Assembly (NCBI GenBank): GCA_946902985.2
Contig: OX336391.1
Location: forward strand, 143,781,074 to 143,845,073
Source of the DNA: Meconema thalassinum
Lineage: Eukaryota > Arthropoda > Insecta > Orthoptera > Tettigoniidae
Length of the DNA: 64,000 nt
Direction of reading: 5' to 3'
Below, one piece after another: positions 44,101-54,184 of the stretch. The notes beneath the pieces are model-generated. The model worked only from the letters and a program-made list of their open reading frames with translations, did not search any database and was not told the DNA's origin. The first letter of the stretch is position 1. The number at the start of each line of letters is the position of its first letter. A program made the position numbers and the translations under genes.

Positions 44101-44424
44101 GTGGTCAACTTCATTACCAAACCTCATGGGCAACAATACCTGCTTTCCCACTCTTTGGGATTTATTACCAACAGCAGTTACCACATATGTCGACTTAACT
44201 GGAATTTCTTCCAACTTACCACCGTCCTTGATTAAAGTATCATAAAATCCCTTACTGATGACACTTCTCTCACTCCCCGAATCCACCAATGCCTGCACTC
44301 TCTTACCTAGTATGCTCAACTCAACAGTTGACATAAAAGCCTCCTTCTCCCCGATACATGAGAACTCCTGCTGGTCAGCTAGCAGATCCTCCCGACTCAT
44401 AGGCATAAAATCCTCCTCACCCAC
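41119..44424 (-). CDS. pol: Pol polyprotein: protease, reverse transcriptase, RNase H, integrase
   Basis: 1,101 codons counted from a GTG at 44,424. The frame is actually open up to 44,550, after a TAA at 44,553-44,551, and has no ATG where one would be expected, so entry by frameshift from gag is likely. Protease D-S-G-S is at residues 48-51. RT has D342 in TMDLSAS and Y404-I-D-D. RNase H has TDAS (D553), E593 and D620. Integrase has zinc ligands H770, H775, C805, C808 and catalytic D837, D897, E932. A GPY/F-like C-terminal region (GPFKVVKRIGECAYSL) follows, with no chromodomain. All key residues look intact. The enzyme set would copy the RNA to DNA and insert it into the genome. Confidence 0.92.
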   Translation of the reverse strand: MGEEDFMPMSREDLLADQQEFSCIGEKEAFMSTVELSILGKRVQALVDSGSERSVISKGFYDTLIKDGGKLEEIPVKSTYVVTAVGNKSQRVGKQVLLPMRFGNEVDHKTCLVIPNLIYEMILGIDWLNEHSAVIDFDRGVINFVRGNISQEMRMKCKSVDKTVKACVTEVTVGDMAEGKADDEEEVVDLCHIAVEGDKCDQLQQAVDKSGLSVEERDKLLEVLELNQEVFSDKPGLTHVYTHQFEIVDHSPFSGPKYPIPHKFADAVEKEIGIMLNQGIIEPSTSAYLNPLVVVGKSDGSVRLCIDARQLNCRISGDQQRPECVEELVQKFNGKQWFSTMDLSASFWQVPLREQDRKLTAFSFKSGLYQFRVVPFGTKTSSSALIRALNLVLGRDTQEFVTMYIDDLIVASYTLKEHLDHLDIVLGKLRDGGFTIKLKKSLFCTTSITFLGHTITTQGVSPEQSRLDKIHNTATPRNAKQLRSILGVFNYFRRFVVKYSCLVEPFRELLKQGTKWVWTQVHDEAFKELKRGFVETVMLRYPRLDCPYILMTDASMQGISGILCQEDSEGNLGIVSLASRGLSMAEKRYTITEIEMLAIVYSLGKFRSYVLGSKLQILTDHHALLFIGSCKLTSNRMSRWILAISEYNFEVRHIKGTENIVADFMSRNIGGDEGHQVLEVQEGVVICVTKVSECDYEIRCLRNLLVEQEKDEVLGDILTQLRGMDVDSRIKVGKYWYKLECGFLARLCHEGAWRVCVPSSLQVTMIWYHHKALGHFGSSKVLFAVQQHFIWKNMGRQIRKVLASCDSCQRCKCPTRFLEGPRQMVITEKPRDLLCVDLYGPLVKAQFGYQYIFVVVDAFSKLVKLYPLRKATGKGCVLQITDKYVPEFGVPLRILSDHGSQFTSKIWKTKLSELGIKHIFSSIRYPQGNLSERVMRELGRVFRTYVSNRHNAWFSKLGDIERWFNSTFHESVKCTLYEIQYGRKPTNELARMLGLVTGEEIGKDVCIQLARDNLIKAGNKRRRQQKRVKFDSFEVGDQVLLRVPYPSSAVDKEIGKFFHLFQGPFKVVKRIGECAYSLTDQDGKSVSTHNIRNLRRYHSVK

Positions 44425-44450
44425 AATAACACACTGCTTGACTTCATTTC

Positions 44451-46127
44451 TTACGGACTGCCTGACTGACCTCCCTGCACAGCCCGTTCGGAGTTTAAAG
44501 CTCCTTGACCACCTTGTTCTTGTCTCCTCTGGTTCACCTGTACTCTTTCGTTACCACCTTCCTGACGCCCCCCACCTCTCTGATAGTTACCTTCCTGTCG
44601 CTGTGAATTATCCTGACGCCCCCCACCTCTCTGATAGTTTTCCTGCCTCTGCTGATAATCTCTTTGCTCCTGATTAAATCTACCCCTATTAAACTCCTGA
44701 TTATTCCCCCTATTGCCCCTAAATTCCTGTTTGACCTCTGGCCTCTCCATGTGCTGCTTGCCTAAAACGTCAAAGCTCGTAAGAAGCTCTTCCAACTCTT
44801 CTACCGTCCTTACCTTCTGCATACAAGCTGCCTCCTGAATTCTAGGTGGGAAGTGCTTCAACATGACCCTAACCACATCACTGTCAGAGGTCAGCCCATC
44901 CAAATTCTTCCAAATAAGTACATGTGCCAAAAAATATTCTGTCAGGGATACCCCTTCTCTCTCCTTATATTTCCCAAAAGTTAATTTTTCCCTTTCCCTG
45001 GACTGTACCCCCTCCCCCCAGAACTTAGCTTTGAATTTATCCCTGAATTCCCTTAAACTATTCATGTTAGGCCTGTATATTTGGAACCATGCTTTCACAT
45101 CCCCTTGAAATGAGTTAGACAAGATCTCCAACACTGTTTCCCATTCGACAACCCCGTCTTCTAGATCCTTGCTGAATTTCTTCTCAATGGTTTTTAAAAA
45201 CTCCATAGGGTTGAACTGCCTTGAGTTAAATTGTGGCAGACCAGGGTCCCTGAGTAGCAAACTAGATGGCATCACAACCCTTTGACTCATCGGTCGCTCT
45301 TTCAACTTTCTCCTGACCTTTATCAGCTCTTCCTGCAGCTTTTCGTTTTTCTCGGTCAATGCCACCTGCTTCCCTCTCAGACCCTCAATCTCTCCCAACT
45401 TATTTTCAACGGCACCTACTCTATCTAAATATTCCCTCTTATTCCCACTTACAGTGTTGCATATCTCATCACACTTTCCCGTTACATTCTGTACTTCTGC
45501 CCTTGAACTAGCTATCTCTGACTTAATTTTCGTTATTTCCACATCTTGCTGGTTCTGATGGCCTTCCATTCCTTCTAGCCTACTTGTGATCCCAGCCTGA
45601 TTCCCCTGCATTTCTGCCCTGATTTCCTCTCCCTGTTTGCTAATTTTCCCACTTAATTCCAGGTTCATACTCTCCATTCTACTATTAAGGACAGACTTAT
45701 GGTCCCGTATTTCTTTGCTGAGACTCTCTATCCTTGTGTTCGTGGCCCTGTTGCTCTCCTGAATTTCCTTACTTACAAATTCCTTCACTTCTACTATCTG
45801 TTTGGTCACTGACTCTACCTTCTCATTTACAGAGCCTACCTGCTCCTTAATTTCCTTACTCATAGATTCTCCTTGCTTCTTAATCTCTTTTATTTCACTC
45901 AGTAGCATTTGGATCAAACTATCGTTCATAACCCCCCCATTTACATTTAAGTTACTACCTTCAGCGATCAGCTGCGACTCAGTAGTAACAATGGTAACAT
46001 ATGTTCCCACTGTCTTTTCCACATCTTCCTCACTGCCACTTCCCCCAGTTTCCTGATTACCTGACATTTTACTGTTTGATTTACACACAACCCTTGACCT
46101 TAATTCTAAATTGTCTGATGTGGACAT
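44451..46127 (-). CDS. gag: Gag-like capsid protein
   Basis: 558 codons. Residues of about 60-290 are a long heptad-rich, Gln/Glu/Lys-rich region likely to form a coiled coil. About 300-450 match the retrotransposon gag domain (MEFLKTIEKKFS, DVKAWFQIYRPNM, LREFRDKFKAKFWG). The last ~90 residues are rich in R, G, Q and N with repeated RGGGRQ blocks and no CCHC zinc knuckle, so RNA binding probably relies on the basic tail. It ends at TAA 44,453-44,451 and overlaps the pol frame by about 100 nt. A second in-frame ATG is at codon 21. Confidence 0.88.
   Translation of the reverse strand: MSTSDNLELRSRVVCKSNSKMSGNQETGGSGSEEDVEKTVGTYVTIVTTESQLIAEGSNLNVNGGVMNDSLIQMLLSEIKEIKKQGESMSKEIKEQVGSVNEKVESVTKQIVEVKEFVSKEIQESNRATNTRIESLSKEIRDHKSVLNSRMESMNLELSGKISKQGEEIRAEMQGNQAGITSRLEGMEGHQNQQDVEITKIKSEIASSRAEVQNVTGKCDEICNTVSGNKREYLDRVGAVENKLGEIEGLRGKQVALTEKNEKLQEELIKVRRKLKERPMSQRVVMPSSLLLRDPGLPQFNSRQFNPMEFLKTIEKKFSKDLEDGVVEWETVLEILSNSFQGDVKAWFQIYRPNMNSLREFRDKFKAKFWGEGVQSREREKLTFGKYKEREGVSLTEYFLAHVLIWKNLDGLTSDSDVVRVMLKHFPPRIQEAACMQKVRTVEELEELLTSFDVLGKQHMERPEVKQEFRGNRGNNQEFNRGRFNQEQRDYQQRQENYQRGGGRQDNSQRQEGNYQRGGGRQEGGNERVQVNQRRQEQGGQGALNSERAVQGGQSGSP
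44453..44499 (-). promoter_or_regulatory. -1 ribosomal frameshift signal between gag and pol
   Basis: The heptamer T-TTA-AAC (44,499-44,493) is in the gag frame exactly as X-XXY-YYZ requires; slipping back one base enters the pol frame. Five bases later, ACGGGCTG (44,487-44,480) can pair with CAGTCCGT (44,460-44,453), eight pairs with one G-U and a 19-base loop. Heptamer, spacing and stem follow the classic -1 frameshift pattern. Confidence 0.8.
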
Positions 46128-46254
46128 ACCCCTTAAAACAAAACAAATTACTGTGAACCCTAATACTCCTAAGGTGTCTATCGGCTGTGTGCATATGTGC
46201 CCTAATGATACCTGCTAGGTTTCCCTACTCTTGCCCCACGTTGAGGTGCTATCT

Positions 46255-47428
46255 TGTAACTTTTTACCAGCCCTTCTTGGGCGACTGATTTAAAACTTCC
46301 CAAAATCATCCTCCTATTTTTGATCGGAAGTACTTCATCATATACCACACAATTGAAATGGCAGGGTCGTGGAGTGTTGGACACACATTTGGTCAACCTA
46401 ACTGGTATCATTTGGGCGTTCAACTATTAGGTGTAATTCCCTATAAAGAAAACTAATTATAACCTTCAAAATATGTGTATTAATATCAACTTTAAACATA
46501 TGGCGGGGACTCTCGTCGAACAGACTATGGTTTACTATCTTCTCTCCTCGGCAATGACGAAAACATGTGACCCAAAATGAATGTTGGAATATAAAGATGT
46601 TTGTTACTCACTCATCGACGATCTAGCAGATAATCTACGAGACATGCTCGATAGATCAGTTCTCCCCAGCATTTCTAAGATTTTCCACACGTGGTTTGAG
46701 GTTAGAGATGTTTACTGGTTTACATAGCCACATCTCTGCGAGAGAAATGAATGTGCTTCCGTACCCAACTTGAATTGTGCTAACAGAGATAACATCGTTG
46801 TGATATGTAGCCGTTTCGAGTACATTCACAAGCCATGCTTTCAACAAAACTGTTTCTCCAAATAGGCCTACGCCAAATTACGAGAACGCGACCTTTCCAA
46901 TCAGACGCTACAATGGAAGTCAAGCCCCGCTATACACGAAAATCCCACCTCTCATCTTGTAAACACATGTTTTCGTCTTTCTCCGCCAGGGTCATGATAC
47001 CCTCCAAACCATACAAAATACACCAATAATCTCGAACCCATGTATTTTTCTTACAACTCGTGGCGCGAAACTCTTCTCTGACGTCAGAACCTTACACAAT
47101 TTACACAAAGCTTTCTTCAAGACAAGGGAAGTTATTCTCGGCCCAATCTAAATTTGGCCTAGAGTTTCCTGCTGTTGCAACATCTTGTAGCTTACCTACA
47201 CAATCCGCTGTCTTGTATACTGACATCTCCCATACAAATTAAATGAAATATTCCTGACTGAGTCCCCGAGATACACAAGATATATATACACTAAATAAAA
47301 TGAAATTCTACAACCTAAATGATGATGATGAACAAGAAAAGAAATGGTATGAACAAATTACCCTAACCTGACTTCTCTTGCAGTCAACCAAATAAGGGTT
47401 TGGGAACATTGTGACCGGAACAGTCACA
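46255..47428 (-). repeat. 5' LTR of the gypsy-like element
   Basis: Same 1,174-bp length as the 3' LTR, with the same terminal TGTGAC hairpin at 47,410-47,428. The adjoining leader begins AGATAGCACCTCAACGTGGG on the minus strand. It lacks the usual TGG start, so I do not assign the primer-binding site to a tRNA. Confidence 0.92.
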
Positions 47429-47432
47429 ATAA

Positions 47433-48331
47433 TAGGAACCCGAAATATCTAGGGGTAACATTTGATAGAACGCTCAGTTTTAAGGAACGCCTAACAAAAA
47501 CAGCTGCCAAAATTAAAACTCGGAATAACATCCTTCAAAAACTGTGTGGCACATCTTGGGGATCTTCTGCATCAACACTGCGCACCTCAGCTCTGGGTCT
47601 GGTTTACCCAGTTACCGAATATTGCTCGCAAGCTTGGCTAAACAGCACACACACTAAGCTTATCGACACTCAGCTTAACTATACAATGCGCCTTATAACT
47701 GGCACAATCAAACCCACGCCGACTTTATGGCTACCCATACTTAGCCACATACAACCTCCATCTCTGCGTCGGAAAAATGCACTATTACGCGAGTACAAAA
47801 AGCTGTACAAAAATCCACACCTTGCTGTGCATGAAGACATACCAAACATCGGAAGAGGTAGGCTTCGCTCTCGTCATCCAACCCTTGAAACCGCGAGAAC
47901 TTTAGATGCCAACAACTTTAATACTGATGACTGCTGGAGGCAATCATGGCAGACTAACGCAACAGCAGATCAATTGAAGATGCCGTGCGTATCAACGAAG
48001 CCACCCGGTTTTGAATTACCACGCAAGGACTGGTCAATACTTAATAGAACAAGAACCAACACTGGAAGATGTGCAGAACTTATGTACAAGTGGAAGAAAA
48101 GAGAGTCTCCAAGCTGTGACTGTGGTGCTGAAAAGCAGACGGTCTTCTATGTTGTGCACGAATGTCCCTTGAGAGCTTTCGCTGGCGACCAATCAGAGTT
48201 CCTGGTGATGACGGAGGGATCACTGGACTATATTCATGGACTTGATATTAGTTTGTAGTCTGTTATAATTATCTTTATGATTGTAATATTATTTAATTGT
48301 ACATTTTGTGATATAGCCATACGCTAAATAA
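47433..48331 (+). pseudogene. Jockey-like LINE pol, C-terminal part and 3' end
   Basis: It continues the RT frame with YLGVTFDRTLSF and a thumb/connection region. Then come EYCSQAWL and a C-terminal cysteine motif C-D-C-G-x(3)-Q-T with H and C-P following, as usual in Jockey-type pols. Stop codon at 48,256-48,258, then about 70 bp of untranslated sequence and the tail. The frame itself is open throughout this part. Confidence 0.8.
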
Positions 48332-49291
48332 ATTCAAACTTCAATCGCATGATTAGGACACAAGAATCAAAACGAGATTTTAGACTTTCGCACAACCGCC
48401 ATATTGTGGTTATGAAAACAATTGAAATAAATTAGATGCCACTGGATTAAAATATGTATAAGCATATACCGTACCAAGTTTCACTGTGCTGGGATTGTTA
48501 AATCGCGAGGAACGTGCATTTAAATATTCAAATTTCGCGTCGCTGCCATGTTGGATTTGTGCTCGCCAGATTATTGAAAGTCCCATTGGTGAACTTATGT
48601 TCATAGCCTCTATCAACATACAAAATTTCAGTTTGATATTGAGAACCGTCTAAATATTTTGGATGGTCGCCATGTTGGATTTTTATGTATGTAGGCTATA
48701 GAGTTATGTAGGCCCTACTATTAGTTGACGTAGGATTTTTGTTCAAACGTTGGCTTCGATCGCATGATTAGGACACAAGAAATAAAAATTTAATCCTAAA
48801 ATTTCGCACAGCCGCCATCTTAAGGTTATGTAAACAATTGAACTAAATTAGATGCCAGTGCATTACAATATGTACAAACATTTGTTGTACCATGTTTCAC
48901 TGCGCAAGGATGGTTAAATCGCGAGAAAAGTCTATTTAAATGTTTCGACTTAACTTGGCCACTATGTTCGTTTTGTAATTAACTCATTTTTGAAAGGTGC
49001 CCATCTCTGTACAACATTTCAGGGTGATATCAGTAATAGTTTCGGAGATATAAAATGCCAGTGAAATATTTCGCACAGTCGCTATGTCGGATTGGTGAGA
49101 CGTAATAAAATTTGAAGAACACGGTCGGCGTTGGACGAAATAGTACTATGTCCTTACCTAGATTTATTGAAATCGCTTCAGCCGTTCAGATTTTATTAGG
49201 GACACACACACACACACATACTTACACATACACACACTCACGGACAAAAGGTGATCTCATAAACCTATTTTTTCATAAATGAAAATAGGCT

Positions 49292-49659
49292 GAATACATA
49301 ACACTTAGGAGAATATAAGTTGTCGAAACAGTTCATTATAATGGTTTTCTTTTAAGTCTTGGGCCAAAAGGATCATGTTTTGTACATTGGGGAATAATAA
49401 TATGAAAGTGTACGGTTTATAAAGTTATTCCGTCGCCTACGGTTGGATTTGGAATTTTATGGCGGTATCTGGATTTATTTTACAGCTTCGACTTCGGCTA
49501 TTATTGGGATGTGAGAATGACGGTTTGTTGTGGCAATGTTGGGCTCTCATCTAATGACTTGTTAGTCAGTACTTCCTAGAGCATGGGGACGTTTGATTGC
49601 AGTAAAGATGCTTTTAAATGCTGTAGATGTTTTATTGGATGACGATGAAAATTTGCCAA
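49292..49659. other. Unclassified spacer
   Basis: Nothing recognised. Confidence 0.4.
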
Positions 49660-50430
49660 AACTATAGAACGTCAGTTATTCTCATCTGAAAGTAAAATTT
49701 TAAGTGAAAAATGTTCTTTCATGAGGTTGCTGTTTATCTTCCTTGCCATTAAGGAGAGGTATGACTGCATTTTTCGGATTTTGAAGCAAAAATTCTCTTT
49801 TCTTAAACCGTCGACTTGAGCCTCTATGGACTGTGTGTTAAAAACCACTCTCATTTCAGTGTCTGCATTTTGTTCGTCGGCCGGCTTTGACATCTTGCCA
49901 CTATCTCTTGAGCCCATCTATTAGCTTATTCTTCCACTCCTCTGTTTAAGGGCTTCTCTGTCTTCTGGGTTCTGCCTCCACCATAAAACCCTGATAGCTT
50001 TTCAGCATAATTCTGAAACTATTCCTGTCTTTGATTTTACCCTCCATAAAGCCCATCTGTCACAGATCGTTCTCACACTTTTGGAACCATTTCAACTTGG
50101 AGATCTTCGGTTTAAGAAACTTCCAGATTTTCTTTGTGAGCCGGTCAGTATTCATACGGAAGATGTGCCCATAAAACAGCATTCTTCGCTTTCTAATTGT
50201 TGTTATTATCGGTTCCATCTTGCTGTATACTTCTATATTTGATTTCAGTCGAACCTGTCCACCAACCCATCTGTTGCCCAAGATCTTCCGTAGTAGTCTG
50301 GGTTCTCTTTTAAGTAGATGATTGACTCGTGCTTTTCGATTTATACAGAGTGTCTCCGAAGCATATAAACTTTCTGGTCTGGAAACAGTGTTTTAATGCC
50401 TTAATTTGGCTCCTATACTCAGTATCTTTT
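49660..50430 (-). pseudogene. LINE remnant, post-RT region
   Basis: The minus strand contains RRMLFYGHIFRMNTDRLTKK followed by a WFQKCENDL segment (ORF at 50,060-50,281), the conserved post-RT region of LINE polyproteins (FYGH-x-x-RM, LTKKI). A further fragment at 49,672-49,917 has no clear domain. Frames are broken and the catalytic RT is absent. The same protein region occurs at 53,268-53,640. Confidence 0.6.
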
Positions 50431-50612
50431 TATTTTAGATGTTTTTAGTCAGTTGGAACGCTCGCTATAATTTTGTTTTATTCATACAAAAATAGCCAAA
50501 TTCTTTCTCTTTCAGGAAATGATTTTATTTTAGTCATTCCGGCTATTGTTAAGCTTGTAGAGGCCATTTAATATGAGTCCGCATGACATTTAAATATTTG
50601 AGATGTTTTATT

Positions 50613-50665
<53 letters not shown>

Positions 50666-50680
50666 TATAATAATAATACA
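50613..50680. repeat. AAT microsatellite
   Basis: A nearly pure AAT/ATA run. Confidence 0.9.
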
Positions 50681-50689
50681 GAAGAGGGG

Positions 50690-52140
50690 CCATGATAAGG
50701 AGAAAATGACTAGGACACATGTAAAATGGAAGAAAATATCTAAGGAAGAAAATGCGAGGAGATGTGAAGGTGAAACATATGGAGCAGGACAGTTCTGAGT
50801 GAGTAAATATTAACTTGCCTCTTCTTCAATACTTTGCTGTGTACAAAATGCTCCTTGTGATGCAGTTCTTATTAGATTTTGTTGTAACTTGGTAGGAGTT
50901 ACTAAAGGTACAATAATGTAAATTTGCTTTGGGTTTTGAACTGCTTTGAGTTTTAATATAAATTTTGAATACGTACATTCTAAAAAAGAATACTGAATTT
51001 GCAAAAATATTTCACGTTTAAACAAATTTTTGGAAAGAACAGTATCCATCTAACACCAAATTCCAGAGCAATTATTGTTTCTATACATCTTAACTACATG
51101 TAGAAAAATCAGCTTGATCAAACCAAACCTTTGATGCAAGGGATTTTTTATATGGGACCACTTTTTAAATACAAAAATGTTCTATTTATTTTTACCTAAA
51201 GTCAATATTTATTTCATTGAAACCGTACCGGTATACGATGAGTAACTGAGTAGTGCCATACCAAAAGTTCACATAGTAAATTTTCAAAAAAAAAAAAAAA
51301 ACAGATCTGTTACAATAAATTTTGTAAATCAAGCATAAAAAATTGTCTTGAAAACAGCGTAGAAATGGGGAGATCTAAAAAGAAGAAATTAATCTGCGAA
51401 AAAAACCATGAGAACAGAACAGAAAATATATAATTTATTTTATAACACTTACGTGTATGTGAAAATATGTAGCCTACTGTTTGTTGAAACAGGTAGGTTA
51501 TAAAATTTCTTAATGTGTATTTGCTGGGTCTGTGCAGAGAGAAAAAACAAACAATGTAAATAGTTTTGTATAATGAAAGTAATGTGTTAAACTATTGAAT
51601 CTTGAGAGAAAAAACTTCTTTTACTTTTATAGTAGAGAAAAACTTTGGAATATGTCTGGCGAAGTTATTAAGAAATGTTGAAAAATGTATCTGTTGTGTT
51701 GTTGCCGAGAAACTAAATAACGTGATCGAAATGGATTGCCTGGACGGAAATTTCATCGGACTATTTTGGTCATTTTTATGTCATTCTACAAAAATGTTCA
51801 ATAACTCAAAGACTAATAAAAAATTAGAACTACCGGTACAGGTTCCAGCAACTCTCTATGCAAGTGGTTAAAATTTTGTAATGACATGATGAATACTTTG
51901 AAAGTTGAAAAATTTAGTCATCGCTCCCCTAAGTTTCAAAATAATGCAATTACTAATAATTTTGTGTTCATTCTTTGAGAATATCCAAGTGTTACGCATT
52001 ATTTTGGCCGGCAGTGTAATTTATTAAGCCAGAATCAAGTGATTAACACAGACATTGTGCATTTAAAATTTCGTTTACAAAGGCAACACTCAATATGACT
52101 CAAAAATGTCATGTACTATACTAATAGTACAAGCCATGTG
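50690..52140. other. Unclassified AT-rich region
   Basis: An 89-codon ORF at 51,602-51,871 and others show no domain I recognise. An A run lies at 51,288-51,301. No element ends seen. Confidence 0.35.
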
Positions 52141-52149
52141 ATGGAAGTT

Positions 52150-52640
52150 AGTGAATTATGTGTCCCCTTTAGGTCAGTGGTCAGAGCACCAGCGAACAAA
52201 GGTGGAGGTCCTGGTGTATAGTCCCGCTGAGGTCGGACTTTATCATTCTCTAACTTCAATCTGCATGGTTTACACTATTATTTGTGCTTTACACAAGCTA
52301 AGAATATTGCTTCAGTTGAGTGTAAGCGACATGTTTGGTCATCAGTAGTGTGTGTGTGTGTGGAATTAAACTGTTAACCTTTGTTGTTGAATCTGTAGTA
52401 ACTTAGTTTGTGTAAATATGATTATTTCGATAATAGGTACTCCAGGGCTTCAAAATAAGGTGCATATCAGCAAGTTCTAGGAGTAAGTCAACAGCGGTCG
52501 AGCTGTATGCCTCTCACCAAGGCATTTTCGAAGTGAAATGCCATGTCCTGTGGTTCGGATTCCACGTAAAAAGGAGGTCCCGTGGCTCATAATCTACAGA
52601 TTAACGGTCACGTTAAACTACAAGCTTCCTTCCTTCCTTC
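52150..52640 (+). mobile_element. Degenerate tRNA-derived SINE-like sequences
   Basis: Two tRNA-like segments occur: GGTCAGTGGTCAGAGCACC (about 52,172), resembling an A box, and TGTGGTTCGGATTCCAC (about 52,550), resembling a B box with arm. The second is followed by a short CTTC repeat tail (about 52,626-52,643). The relation between them is unclear and no duplication was found. Confidence 0.4.
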
Positions 52641-52921
52641 CTTCGAGTAAGTCAAATAACCAAACTACTTGCTACAAAATGGATCACTGTCAACCTCTAT
52701 TTATTACATGTTTCGTTTATAAATCTGATTATTTATTAACATGGATGTGTTTTTGGGCTGGGGATCTAATTTATATGGGATTAGCGTGGATAATTTTGGG
52801 TCGACAAATTTGCGACACCTAATTGCCATGGAATCAAGTGCAAGTGCACTTAATTCCAAGACATTGAAGCGTGCGCGATCACCACACACAAGTCGAAGGC
52901 GGTGCTTATAATAGACAGTAG
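52641..52921. other. Unclassified spacer
   Basis: No supported feature. Confidence 0.3.
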
Positions 52922-53262
52922 TTTGTTTATTTCTTTCTTTATTTGTTTATTAGTTTATTTATTTATTTATTTATTTATTAGTTACTTAGTTTATTTATTA
53001 GTTTGTTAGTTTATTTATTAATTACTTAGTTCATTTGTTTATTTATTTTTTAGTTTGTTTGTCTATTTCTCATTAGTTTGTCTGTTTGTTTATGTGTTTA
53101 TTAGTTTGTTTATTTATTTATTTGTTTGTTTGTTCATTTATTAGTTTTTTGTTTATTTACTTACCAGTTTGTTTGTTTATTTACTAATTTGTTTGTTTGT
53201 TTTTTATTTATTAATTTGTTTGTTTCTTTCTTTGTTTATTTATTTATTAGTTTTTTTGCACG
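52922..53262. repeat. TTTA/TTTG low-complexity tract
   Basis: About 340 bp of TTTATTTATTAGTTTGTT-type words. A similar tract is at 53,645-53,750. The ORF crossing it is leucine/phenylalanine noise. Confidence 0.85.
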
Positions 53263-53267
53263 CGAAT

Positions 53268-53640
53268 GGACCACTTAGGATCACCCTACATCTTCATTTC
53301 TTTTTCTTGGTGCGAAGTTTTCTCTGCACCCAATACTCCTTCATGCGTTCGCTGGCCTGTTTACTCTGTTCGTCCGTCCAGGCTCTTCCGGTCTTCTTAG
53401 GTCTTCTTGCGGCTTGAATCCCTTACAAATTACTCAGTAGCTTCCTAAATCTATTTCTGTCTAACAGTTGGTCTTCAGAGATGTTCAATCTTTCCATATC
53501 CGCCTTTGTTTCCTTAATCCATGCTGTTGTGGTGTTCTTTCTCCAGAAGTAATCAAATATCCGTTTGGTGAGTGTATTTTGGTCCATTCTGTACAGATGT
53601 CCAAGAAACTTCAACCTCTTCTCTTCATAGTCTCAGAGAT
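53268..53640 (-). pseudogene. LINE pol C-terminal remnant
   Basis: The minus strand encodes FLGHLYRMDQNTLTKRIF, TAWIKETKADMERLNIS and DRNRFRKLLSNL (53,423-53,614), then after a frame change a charged tail (KEYWVQRK-like). This order is typical of the C-terminus of RTE-type LINE polyproteins. The RT itself is missing. Low-complexity TTTA tracts lie on both sides. Confidence 0.6.
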
Positions 53641-53750
53641 TCTTTTTACTTTATTTATTTATTTATTTATTTATATATTAGTTTGTTTATTTGATTGTTT
53701 GTTGATATATTTGTTTGTTCATTTGTTTATTTACTTATTTATTTCTTCCC

Positions 53751-54180
53751 GACTTTGTTTGGGTTCCAATAATATTATTAGTTGAAATAACGTTTCTCGC
53801 TTCATGATGTTCGGTGAAATTATACGCGATGTCCAATGTATAACCTTAAGTATTATGTCCGTCTTTATGGCTAACTGATAGTTGGATTTCCTTTGACCGA
53901 AAGAGGCCCAGGTCGTGAGTCAAATATTATTGCTTTGAATACCAGAAATGTAGATTAACACTTAGTGAAATGGCCGGTATGAAGCTGTGTTATAGAATGT
54001 AGAAGCACGTCTCATCGTAATGCTAAGAATGAGAGAGCTGTCACCTTCCTCTATAAATACAATTCACGTCAACAACACAGAAAAACAGCTCGTGTATATG
54101 TGTATTACTTCTACAAAATAAATTTATCGAACCCACCTCTCTTCAGTTCTGCTCAACGACACTGAGTGTACATGGTTTCG
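53751..54180. other. Unclassified spacer
   Basis: A TTTGACCGAAAGAGGCCCAG segment near 53,897 resembles one arm and the loop of the hairpin at 54,669-54,719. Nothing else recognised. Confidence 0.35.
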
Positions 54181-54184
54181 ACCC

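Larger units (their letters stand above)
39527..47428 (-). mobile_element. Complete Ty3/gypsy-like LTR retrotransposon
   Basis: Two 1,174-bp LTRs (TG...CA) bound 7,902 bp, flanked by ATAA at 39,523-39,526 and 47,429-47,432. Order on the minus strand: 5' LTR, 127-bp leader, gag (46,127-44,451), overlapping pol (to 41,119) with protease, RT, RNase H and integrase, a 418-bp 3' untranslated region, 3' LTR. The integrase-last order and the 4-bp duplication fit Ty3/gypsy. No envelope-like ORF is present. The two LTRs differ at two sites that I noticed, so insertion was recent. Confidence 0.93.
37520..48331 (+). mobile_element. 5'-truncated Jockey-like LINE (contains an LTR element)
   Basis: The LINE starts within the endonuclease domain at 37,520 and ends in a CTAAATAA tail near 48,331. 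ATTCAA is duplicated at both sides (37514-37519 and 48332-48337). Subtracting the inserted 7.9-kb gypsy-like element leaves about 2.9 kb. ORF1 and the endonuclease N-terminus are lost. The coding pieces are listed separately. Confidence 0.8.
37297..49291 (+). mobile_element. Hairpin-capped element, P subfamily, split by a LINE and an LTR element
   Basis: The left part (37,297-37,519) has the cap AACAAGTAGTTCTGTGAATA, whose 5' hairpin is damaged (GAACT to TAACT). The right part (48,332-49,291) resumes at ATTCAAACTTCAATCGCATG and ends with the 3' hairpin GAAAATAGGCT at 49,291 after a CA repeat (about 49,203-49,240). The two parts together are about 1.2 kb, like the copy at 28,272. Confidence 0.8.

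Noticed and set aside
46228..46254. Primer-binding site assignment
   Set aside because: The sequence after the 5' LTR does not begin with TGG, and I could not match it to a tRNA 3' end with confidence.
39527..47428. Endogenous retrovirus with envelope
   Set aside because: Only 418 bp of non-coding DNA lie between pol and the 3' LTR, so there is no room for an envelope gene.
51602..51871. 89-codon ORF as a gene
   Set aside because: No recognisable domain or supporting context in AT-rich sequence.
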